Shown one piece after another: positions 22,567 through 31,675 of a stretch of DNA of 64,000 bases; positions within the stretch are counted from its first letter, which is position 1; every line of letters begins with the position of its first letter. This stretch comes from Symbiodinium natans (taxonomy: Eukaryota; Sar; Dinophyceae; Suessiales; Symbiodiniaceae): positions 531,512-595,511 of the forward strand of contig CAJNDS010001147.1 in assembly GCA_905221605.1 (NCBI GenBank), read 5' to 3'. Below the pieces are notes generated by a model that was given only the letters and a program-made list of their open reading frames with translations, did not search any database and had not been told where the DNA came from. Made by a program: the position numbers and the translations under genes.

Positions 22567-23274
22567 AGAAGAAAAGCCGGAGGGCCTCCCCGGGGAGCCA
22601 AAGGCTCTACACCACCCCGCCGGCGACGACACTCAGGAGGGGCTACCCTCCCAAGCCAGTGCCTCCTCCAACGCAGCCCCTGCCGAGACCAAGGAGGAAG
22701 AAAACCAGGAACTGCCACCCACAACACCGGCAGGGGAGGGGCAGCCTCCGGAGGCAGAGGCTTGGGAGAATAGGAAGAGGGAGGTTCCTCCTCCGAGCAG
22801 GCAGCCCGGCAAAGCCCAAGGCAAGGGAGAGTACCTGCTCGAGCGCAGGACCCCGGCGCAGAGGTACGTAGACGACTACACCCTGCAGAGGCAACGGAAC
22901 AGGCCGGGTAAGAAAGCCAGGGCCCAAAGAGTCCCACCCATGCCACCGCCAGCCAAACGTGCTGCCCACCCTGGATGGGGGCACGAAGAGTGGGAAGGAT
23001 GGCAGCAATGGGGGGACAAGCACTGGTCCGGAGAGTGGTCCTCCAGCTGGTGGGGGGCCACCCGAGACTGGGACCAAGCCCCCTCATCCTCCGAGCAAGC
23101 AGCCGAGGTCGAGGCAATGGCCTAGCAAACCAGATGCCCGACCGGGCCTCCTATGAGGTCCAGGGCAAAACCCGGTTCCTGACCATGCTTGCTCGGGGGG
23201 GGTCAAGGGTGTGCTACACCCTTGACCGAGAACCCCGCTGGGTCCTGAAGGTGCCCAGGGGTCGCAGGTTCTGA
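22496..23274 (+). pseudogene. LINE third ORF, second copy, truncated
   Basis: MAEMKQEDLPSQ start at 22496, overlapping ORF2 by 71 nt in the +1 frame. The frame reads to TAG at 23123-23125. Relative to 10831-12398 it lacks about 100 bp and carries a small insertion (GAGGTCGAGG near 23105), so the downstream domain (GGSRVCYTL..EPRWVLKV) is in another frame. At about 23254 the sequence switches to that of the non-autonomous unit, and the frame stops at 23274. Confidence 0.65.
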
Positions 23275-23704
23275 GTGCAGAATGTATATGCCTTGCTGTG
23301 CACCAGGAGGGATGCCCTCTTACTGACAGGAAAGGGAGAAGGGTAGTTTGCAAGCGGACTTGAGGCAATCCGCACCCACAGTTAGGGGCTACCCTCTCAC
23401 CCAGTACTGGGAAGAGGAGCGATTGGTGGGGCTCGGTGGAGCTTAGCAGCAGCAAGAGGTGCCACCCTCTAGTGAGAGGCTGAGGCAATGACCTCATAGG
23501 CTCGAGGTCCCACCCCCTCAGTAGTGGCACTAGTAGCAGAAGGCTTTACCTGTACAGTTAGCCTCTGCTGCTCAAGATAGTGTAGTGGTACTTAGCAGTA
23601 CGGACTCCGGTCCCAAACACCAAGACGGTGGACTCGCAAACCAAGCTCAACTCGGAAAAAAAATTGCATTTGTTCGCTCAACTCGGAAAAAAATTGAACC
23701 CAGG

Positions 23705-25428
23705 TTGGCTCAAGGCTCTCGGCTCGAGTGAGAAGGCAAGTGGTAGGCCGCTTTCAGGTAGGGGTAGCCGCCTAGATGCCATGGAGCCCACCCTCTAAGA
23801 GGGATAGCCTGGCTATCAGAACCTCAGAGGTGAGCCGAGAGGGAAGGTGCATCCTTCGACTGGAGCGAACTACCAGGGCAGGGCACTTCCGCGATGCCTA
23901 GTCCCTGGAGCAGAGTTTCAGCGAGCACGCAAAACAGGATGCCTTCCGTAGGCCTCGTGGTCAAGGGGCACCGAGGCAGCAGAGAGGTGCAGACCCTCTG
24001 ACCCGAACAGATAGGGGCAAGGGCCGGCGGGCAGGGATCAGCCCAGTATGCTCGGGGGGACCGCAAGGCACGGTTAGTAAGAGAGTGAAAGCCGGAGCTG
24101 CGGCGAACTTGAGGAACTGGTCTGTACAGCCTGTTGCCACCGCTTGCAATCCCTGGAGAGCTGGAAGTTAGGGAGCTGGAAGTTTGGGAGTCTGCAGTGG
24201 CGATTAGGGAACGCTTCCGGAAGCCTGCTACATGCAGAAGCCTGCGACATGTACCGGGCAACGCCAACACTGAGTATTAGCCAGTGTAAGGACATGGCTT
24301 GAGTGTGAGGTCAGTCTGGCAGTTTCTTCGTGACTCACACAGCCAGAGGTTCATCCTCTTGAGATGAGTGGTATATTGGGCCCTCCGGACCTCTGTCAAT
24401 GCTGGGAATTGCCCAGTCCTACCAGGCTTAGGTTCAGGAGTTTTCTTTGTCCACCTCGGCCCTAATGCCTGAGACTCATCTGCAGTAAATCCACACCGAC
24501 CCTGGGGTTAAGGATGGTGCCTTCCCCGGGATCCCAGACACTGTGGCACTTGTGAGAGGGACAGCTACCAGAGGCGAGATCCCCTTCTCTAGGTGCTACC
24601 TGAGGTTTATGTTTCTGGGTTTGGCTTCTGCTCGGCGTCGTTCCCTGCGCCAGTGCACTTGTGCATGGGGAATCGAGGGGAAAGCGTGGCCCCGCGCCTT
24701 GTCGAGGGGAGGTCGTCGACCCTGCGCCAAAGATAACGAGTTTAGGGGTGCAGTGGCCTAACCCGGTGATGTAAACCCTCTCATCCACCCTCGCACGGGG
24801 TAATTAGGCATGAGGTGCTTTGTGGAACCCTCCGCACAGTGACCTGGAGTGCCAGACCAGAACCAGGAGTGAGGAGGTGGCATCCTCGGGCTGTGAATTG
24901 GCGGACTTCACTGGCCAGGGCCCACAGGGCTGCGTGCTGAGCAGATATGGCAGATTTCCCTCTCAGCAAAGCAGACGGACAACCCTGTTTAGAAGGGCCA
25001 GCAACCAATTTGTACAGGTAATTGGTACCTGTGGCCGAGGGGTCGCAGGGTGTTTAGTGCAGAATTTCTTGCTGTGCACCCAGAGGGCTGCCGTCTTACT
25101 GACACGAAAGGGATGTGGGTAGAGAAAAAGGGCTACCCCAGAGACTGGGGCTACCCCCTGACCGAGTAGGGAGAAGAGGAGCGGATGGTGGAGCTCGGTG
25201 GAGCTTAGCAGCAGCAAGAGGTGCCACCCTCTAGTGAGAGGCTGAGGCAAAGACCTCGTAGGATTGAGGTCACACCCTCAGTAGTAGTGGTACCAGTAGC
25301 AGAAGGCTTTACCTGTACAGTCGCCTCTGCTGCTCAAGATAGTGTAGTGGTACATAGCAGTACGGACTCCGGTCCCAAACACCAAGACGGTGGACTCGCA
25401 AACCAATCTCAACTCGGGAAAAAAGATT
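23705..25428 (+). mobile_element. Non-autonomous retroelement unit C (about 1.72 kb)
   Basis: Starts TTGGCTCAAGGCTCTCGG and ends CAACTCGGGAAAAAAGATTG. Same layout as units A and B but more diverged in the second half (24480-25200). It is preceded by AACCCAGGTT and followed by two more GAACCCAGGTT words. Confidence 0.65.
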
Positions 25429-25515
25429 GAACCCAGGTTGAACCCAGGTTCTCGATGTTGTTGTTCCCCCCCCCTGGTTCGAACCCCCAGGTTCGAACCC
25501 CCCCCCCCCCGAACC
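25429..25515. repeat. GAACCCAGGTT / GGTTCGAACC cluster, 3' flank
   Basis: Two GAACCCAGGTT words, then GGTTCGAACCCCCAGGTTCG and C-runs. It mirrors the GAACC-rich 5' flank at 10571-10671. Confidence 0.7.
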
Positions 25516-26690
25516 TTGCTCAAAAGTGCAGCAGCGGTTTGTAAAAAAGAAGGACTTAATTGACGCGCCTTATGGACCCCCGCCTTTGGGTGGGGTAATA
25601 CTATATCTTGAATAAAATTACTGGTACAAGTTATGGCAGTGTATGTCAGCCTTGTACTGCTGTGTGCAAAAATAGAAATCGTCTCCGGGCCTGGAGGCAG
25701 AGTTGGATCAGTAGTTTTGCTGTTCGCGTGTTGTCTGGAGCTTGTCCAGCACGTTAAGGTCTCTCTGCTGCCCTCTTGTATGGTGCTGGTGGTAGGCGGT
25801 CAAGATGGCAGACCAATGGCAGATTGCTGCCGCAGTCCAATTTCATGGCCGCGTCTGCTCCGTGCTAAGCGGCTGGGTGAAAGAAATGTTCAGCGCTGGC
25901 TCCGGCATGGATATTTGGTCTTGGTTAGTAAGAGCGAGAACGCCAGAGCCACCCGTCGCTTAGCTTGTATAGAGGGTCGGTAAGCCAATCTGTAGTCAGG
26001 TGCCGGACTTATGTTCAAGGTAAGTCGTGCCCTAAACGGCTAAATATGGGCACCAAGGTGGAAAGTTGCAGCTGTGGATAACGCGTCTTGCCTTCAAGGC
26101 TATAGAGCCTGCAAGTTCATCTGCCAAGTTTGTCCCCATATTTTAGAACGTCGGCGGAGTCATTTCCCTGCCAGTTGGCGTGGATATCTAGAAAACCTGA
26201 CATTCTTCACAGTCTCTCTTCTGGACGTCCCGGTCTCAGGTCAAGCCTACGAGCAAGAACTTCGGACCGAAACCGGTACCACGTCCGTCTCACCTCCGAC
26301 TTGCGTGGTTTAATAAGTCTGACATGTTGACTGAGCTCTGCTCATGCCTTGCGCGCTTGGTAAGAAAGTTCCTATCTAAAGAAATGTTAACTTTGTTGTC
26401 CTGCATGCTGGCTTAGAGTTGTGTGTGTAGTTGTGGGAACTCCGTAGTTGTGCCTTGGAGGCTCGACGGGAGTGCTGCTTTCAAGTGGGAAAGCCTTTTG
26501 AAGTGCTTGAGTTGTAGGAATGTGTGTCTTGAAGCTGTAGAAGTGACTGTGCACGTTTTTGCTTGCTTTAGGTGCAGTTGGGTAGGTTCCGAGAACTCCC
26601 ACTGACGTTTGAGTTTGTTTTGTGGTTGTGGAGAACACGTGGCAGAGCAGAGTTTTCACCTGTGTGTAAAGAGTTTTACTGACAAAGCCT
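25516..26690. other. No recognisable gene
   Basis: Short unremarkable frames only. No domain recognised on either strand. Confidence 0.4.
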
Positions 26691-26772
26691 CCGGCTTATG
26701 ACTTTGGCTCAAGTCGTGAGAAAAAGAGGGTTCAGCGCGCTGCTGCTGTGTTTTCACAGAAAAAGCAGAGTG

Positions 26773-26791
26773 CGTTGATTGTGTGATTTGG
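26773..26791 (+). repeat. Left 19-bp target-site duplication of the SINE
   Basis: GCGTTGATTGTGTGATTTG, identical to 27195-27213. Confidence 0.85.
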
Positions 26792-27194
26792 GCTCACGCC
26801 GCCCGTTCTCGGAACGTCGGCAATGACAGCTGCAGATCTTTGGCTACCCAACTTGCAGGCTGCCAATTTACTCGGATGATTGCGTGATGGTGGTTTTTGT
26901 TCGCTGGCACTTCATCGCATTTTGCGGTTTCCCCACCCGACCTGCTATGGCTCTGATCAGGAACTACTTCGACGAGCTTGGGTACTGAGCGCGTGGGATC
27001 TTCTTAGTAGCTTCGTCGCCCTGCCCTTCTGGTTTGTCGGTTTGTTGTTGTGTGGCTGTTTTGGTGTGTTGGGTGGTTTGGTGGTTCGGTTCTGGTTTCT
27101 CTTTTCTGGCGATCTGTTTCACGCCCAGTTGCGAGACCCGCAAGAACGGCCTACTGTGCTACTGATGTAGTAAAGAGGCGCCCGCCAAAAAAAA
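26792..27194 (+). mobile_element. SINE-like retroelement, full insertion
   Basis: About 403 bp bounded by a perfect 19-bp direct repeat. It ends with the hairpin-forming CTACTGATGTAG, AAGAGGCGCCCGCC and eight A. Both flanks match a single uninterrupted copy at 27925-27960, so the insertion point is directly visible. A second copy lies at 8045-8363. I do not see clear polymerase III boxes. Confidence 0.85.
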
Positions 27195-27365
27195 GCGTTG
27201 ATTGTGTGATTTGAGCTGAGTCATTTTCTGAGGGATCTCATTTCTATTTTGTAGAATATTCTTGATTGGTGCTCACAGTGTGCAACCCGAGTGTTAGGCA
27301 GCAAGGGCCAAGCACGCCTGATGTCTGTGCGGGCCTTCACTTAATACTCGGCCCAAACTTAAGCT
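27195..27365 (+). repeat. Direct repeat copy 1 (about 170 bp)
   Basis: Begins with the right 19-bp target duplication (27195-27213), then GAGCTGAGTCATTTTCTGAG through ATACTCGGCCCAAACTTAA. It matches 27937-28105 with few differences. Confidence 0.9.
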
Positions 27366-27924
27366 AGCGGTCAACAGGTTGATAGCATTTTAAGTTTGGG
27401 TCTAGGAGTCTAGGTATTAAAGAATTTGTGTTTTCATGTGATGCGACGGTCTTTTTATGGGCACAACATTCTTTGGCTTGCTTGCAAGACTTGAGTGCTG
27501 TGTTGATCCGGCCTTCGAGGCTGTACCGGCATCATGTCAAGCTTCACACATGCCGTTGAGCCTTGCATAAGATCGTGCACTTGACATGTGACATGCTCAA
27601 CATAATTTTGAGCCCGCCCTGCCCGCCCTTGTGTGCATCCGAGAACGTGATCAGTTCTCGTGCCCAGCTTGTGCTTTTTCACCCTCCAAGTGGTGCGGTT
27701 CGTGCCTGTCCCACTTGCAATCCTATGTCCTGACACCTACTCCATTTGCAATCCTGTGCGTCGCTTCGCACATTTTCTGCCGCGACCTTGGCATGCGAAG
27801 CCAGTAGTTTGTACAGCCGGGGTTCTTGCACACATGTGTGCAGCACAGAACCTTGCAGAGCTTCATGCCCCACAAATGTGCGGTGAGGCACTCGCGCGTT
27901 GACTTCCCACAGTCACCGATGGAA
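27366..27924. other. Spacer between the direct repeats, no gene seen
   Basis: No domain recognised on either strand. Confidence 0.4.
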
Positions 27925-28105
27925 AAAGCAGAGTGCGTTGATTGTGTGATTTGAGCTGAGTCATTTTCTGAGGGATCTCATTTCTATTTTGTGCGAGAAT
28001 ATTCTTGATTGGTGCTCACAGTGTGCAACCCGAGTGTTGGGCAGCAATGGCCAAGCACGCCTGATGTCTGTGCGGGCCTTCACTTAATACTCGACCCAAA
28101 CTTAA
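27925..28105 (+). repeat. Direct repeat copy 2, SINE-free (empty site)
   Basis: Contains AAAAAGCAGAGTGCGTTGAT followed directly by TGTGTGATTTGAGCTGAG, that is, the SINE's left flank, one copy of the target, and the right flank. Confidence 0.9.
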
Positions 28106-28415
28106 TGGCATTCTTCTTGCCGTTTCCCCAATGCATTTCTTAGGATTTAATGTTATTCCAAAAAGAATCCCATCCTTTCCAGATTCTTTTACTTCCTGGA
28201 ATTCCCTGTCATTTATTGGATCAGGAATAACTTTCCTATTGGTGGTTTTACTTCGTTCGCTCAGTGCATGCATTAAATCATGCGCTTATTTCATTCGCTT
28301 GTATTATAATGCAGTGAACTTACTCTCTTCGTAGTTGTATTATTATACGGGCCAGTAATTATATCGCCCGTGAACTATAATTCTATTGTGGCAACCAGTA
28401 TTCTCGCGTGGCCGA

Positions 28416-28464
28416 TCTTCCTTCTTCCTTCCTTCCTTCCTTCCTTCCTTCCTTCCTTCCTTTT
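28416..28464. repeat. TTCC microsatellite
   Basis: (TTCC)n with a CTTCTTCC lead-in. Confidence 0.95.
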
Positions 28465-29493
28465 GCACTCTCGTGTGAAAGCTGACTCCAGACTCGTCCC
28501 CTTTCCCTTTGGTTCGCAGGGCAGAAAAAGTGTCCGCTGCACTTCCAGAGTTTTCCCGTCCTACTGCAGACGTAGCGGATTAGTTGAACTCTGAACCGCA
28601 TGTCCACTGTTTCCACTGCGTTGAACATGCTTGCGACTTCGCATGTTTCTTTGGGTTTAGAGCCGCAAGGTTGTCTTAGTCAGTCTAAGGTTGGGGAATT
28701 TGTAGTGTTGCACTTCGTGTGTTTAGCGGAAGCTTCACTTGCAACTCGTTCATTGCTTCACCGGCCAAAACAACCCAAGCGCTAGCAACGTGCTAGCAGT
28801 TCTAGCGCTTCGAGTTCGCAGCTAAGAAAATATGTGGAACAAGCAGCCGTCTGATACTGGTGTGCTGCAGCAACCAAGCGCCAACCGCAACGCCGAACAG
28901 GCCACGCGCCGGAAATGGTAGCCTGAATGCTGGACCGGTTTGGCCCCATAGCACTCGCAGCGCTCCGCCCGCGTCTGCCGTGGCAAGGCATGCGAGGGAG
29001 ACCACTGTTCGACATGCAGTGCTGATGTCTGGCACGTCGACTGAGTCCTGCACCTGTAAAATGCGAATGCGAAGCGGGCGTGGGACGCTCCAACCTGCAA
29101 GGAATCGTAAAACGCAAAAAAACCAATCCGTAAAACCTAATTTAAAGCCCAAACAAAGACCCTTTACACCACCCCATTTTAGCGAAGGCAACTGAACCTA
29201 AACCCTATGAAGCCTTCAAGTTGTAAGAACATAGCCTTAACCTATGGCCGTTTTCTCATGGACAGCTTGTCGAAAGCCGTGGCATGAACTGCAACCTGGG
29301 TCTTAAAATCTTATGCTCTTGCTCACTACGCCCGCATGGCTGCTCCAGCTCCAGCAAACCAGAGTCTATGCAAAAGGTGGGGAAGTGCTTGTCGCAAGCA
29401 GTTATATGACAAGTAGAGTACCATAGATTACCTCTAGGTTGGCGAACAGCGCTAAAGGCCCATGACGTTGTATGATGCTGTTGCCCTGTTGCT
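28465..29493. other. No recognisable gene
   Basis: Only short frames. Degenerate CCTAAA-like words at 29125-29210. Confidence 0.4.
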
Positions 29494-29541
29494 GTGCAGA
29501 GTTTTCGTTCCTTGGATGGTCGCTGCCGATTGCGCGTCATC

Positions 29542-30369
29542 ATGTCCGATCCCTCGTTCGTGGGATTTGTTTCGGCTGAAAGCACTACAGACATCAAGAC
29601 AATCGTGTCTTTTCCTGGAATTTATGAGGCAGACTGGGGGATGCTTGTGGAGAGTTCGACGAAGTTGCAGGGCGGAGAAGACGGCTACCAGGCGGTTGGA
29701 AGTACGGCCTGCGTGTTCCTGCCGAAAGGAAGCTCTCATTTCGCAGATCACGCAAAAAACGTAGATGATCCACAGCAACCATGTTGGTGCATGTCCTTGT
29801 ACGGCAGCGAGGCAGATTTTGGTTGCAAATGGTTCGAAGAATGGAGGAAGCAGCTGGAAAAGGCAGTCGAAAAAAATCACACGCTCGTGGTGGTCTTCAA
29901 AGCAGGAGATACCCCTCAAGGTCCAGATGACGACAGTACTGAGTGGATGACGAAGTACAAGTGGCCGCCAAAACTGAAGTGCAACGAGGCCAACAAGGGA
30001 ATGCCCGAATTGGGCGTGTCCCAAAGGGGTGAGGTGGCCTACTTGAAGAAATGCCTGGACAACATGCAACCAGGCCAACGCAATAGAGTACTAGTGGAAG
30101 ACATCCTTAATTTTCGCAAGCGGCTGCTGGACCTCACTCTAACTCGTCTGGAGAGGGACTCCTTGTGCAGACGAAATGACATTGACGAAAGGCTGGTGGA
30201 GGCCCATGGCTTTGCATGTGTCTTATGTGTCCTGCAGTCAGAAATGTGGTCGGGTACACACAGGATAGCACTACACATGCGGCATGCGACGTCTGCCTCA
30301 ACCCCCACTGTAGAGATGGCAAGTTGCACCAACTTGTTTGTGGCCCAAAGACAAAACCAGGCTTCTTGA
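29542..30369 (+). CDS. Hypothetical protein exon, 5' of the ankyrin array
   Basis: The open frame enters after TGTGCAG (29499), and ATG at 29542 (MSDPSFVGFVSAEST) is the likely start. About 230 residues look protein-like: GSTACVFLPKGSSHFADHAK, CWCMSLYGSEADFGCKWF, a charged helix EEWRKQLEKAVEKNH, then LVVVFKAGDTPQG and EVAYLKKCLDNMQPGQRNR. I recognise no family. The tail after about 30200 may be wrong: another frame from 30216 carries CDVCLNPHC..GKLHQLVC, a possible zinc-binding cluster, so an unseen splice or frameshift near 30210-30240 is possible. It sits 0.8 kb upstream of the first ankyrin exon on the same strand and could be the N-terminal part of that gene. Confidence 0.45.
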   Translation: MSDPSFVGFVSAESTTDIKTIVSFPGIYEADWGMLVESSTKLQGGEDGYQAVGSTACVFLPKGSSHFADHAKNVDDPQQPCWCMSLYGSEADFGCKWFEEWRKQLEKAVEKNHTLVVVFKAGDTPQGPDDDSTEWMTKYKWPPKLKCNEANKGMPELGVSQRGEVAYLKKCLDNMQPGQRNRVLVEDILNFRKRLLDLTLTRLERDSLCRRNDIDERLVEAHGFACVLCVLQSEMWSGTHRIALHMRHATSASTPTVEMASCTNLFVAQRQNQAS

Positions 30370-31194
30370 GCTCCGCAGTGTTAAGTGTCAAACGTGGAAG
30401 CAATTGGTTGGGATTCAAAGCCCTTCAGGTGCAAAAGAAGAGGAAGGAACTTCAGCCAATCGAGGCTGGTGAAGCACTTTGCTATATGCTCTGTCTGATA
30501 GCAAAGGTAATGACGCAGACTGTACAAGCTAGCGCTGTCATGAGGGTAATGAGGACGACAACCGTGATGAGGGCGACAACCGTGAGAGTGTTAAGAATAC
30601 CAACTAGTGTGAGCAACAAGTGTGCCAGCAGCAGAAGCTGAAACTCTACCGATTGACTTCAACGCGCGCCATCCCTGCCAGGATCAGTGTGCAGGTTCAG
30701 CACTTATCAAGTTTTTCAATAGTTGCTGCAGCTGCGTGCTGCCAGGGTGGCTTCAGCACAGTGTCAGCACAGGTCTTTCTTGATGATCATTCTTTACGTT
30801 GCATCGCAGCAGCGCTGTCTTCCTCTGACATGTAGTAACGCCTGCTGACTGCCCGCATGTCCCTGCACACTGTAGACATTGCTAAGGCCTACAGGAAATT
30901 CATTGGGCAGCAAGAGACGGTGAGAAGACTGTGGTGGAAATTTTGGTCCAGCAGGCAGCTGATACTCATCACCAGTGGTGCTGCACTCATTGTTTTTGCA
31001 TTTCCAGATGATGCCGCAATGGTGCAGTACATGTGCGCAGGGGCTGCCGGACATTATCAAAGAGCCAACAAAACCCGGTCGTGGCCTGGTTCTGGACTTC
31101 GGAGTGTCCTTCCTCTTCGGGCCATGTTTCATCCTTGCTCACTGTCAGTTGCATGCTCTCTATGTGTCCATACGCCGTGTACCAAACAACTAAG

Positions 31195-31286
31195 GAGCCC
31201 AACCTCTGCACTATGCTGCCAAAGCAGGCAAAAATCAGATCGTTCAAGAAGGGCAAATGAGGATCGTTGAGCACTTGCTGCTCAAG
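31195..31286 (+). CDS. Ankyrin module 0, exon A
   Basis: GAQPLHYAAKAGK...RIVEHLLLK, 92 nt with an insertion in the inter-helix loop. GC donor. Its B exon, 31551-31581, is 31 nt (AADLEARNEDG). Confidence 0.65.
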
Positions 31287-31620
31287 GCTGGTTTCTTGAG
31301 CTGAGAGCAACACTCTGAATTGCACGTGCGTGCAGCTTGTGCATCCACATTTTGCTCCCACTGGCACTGCCAGTTTCTTTAATCGCCATTCCAGTATATT
31401 TTTTTGTTTTTGGGGCTAATTATGGTGCATCCCCGTGTTGCTACTCAAGCTTGCGAGCTTCAGTAGCGAATAGGAGCACGAGTGCATTGCAGTCGAACTC
31501 GTAGTTCCTCCGTGCTGCCCTGCACGTCAACTAGTGCAGTTCCCGTGCAGGCAGCGGACCTGGAAGCCAGGAATGAGGATGGCACAAGCCTTAGGTATTT
31601 GGCAGCGAGCCTCCTGCTGC

Positions 31621-31675
<55 letters not shown>

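Larger units (their letters stand above)
16253..23668 (+). mobile_element. LINE copy 2, nearly complete, EEP-RT-RNase H type
   Basis: Runs from a doubled TTGTGGCTCAAGG (16253-16278) to an A-run at about 23658-23665. Order: ORF1 (zinc-binding, coiled coil), ORF2 (endonuclease, reverse transcriptase, RNase H), a third ORF overlapping the ORF2 end, then a short 3' region. The third ORF is cut at about 23254 and joined to the last 360 bp of a non-autonomous unit. Nonsense and frameshift lesions mean this copy is probably not active. Confidence 0.8.

Noticed and set aside
28016-28273. Minus-strand 85-residue ORF (PINDREFQEVKESGKDG)
   Set aside because: Partly inside the direct repeat. No family recognised, and its copy at 27195-27365 does not keep the frame.
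30190-30240. A 29-nt intron joining the hypothetical ORF to the cysteine cluster
   Set aside because: GC-AG and frame fit, but 29 nt is implausibly short for a spliceosomal intron.
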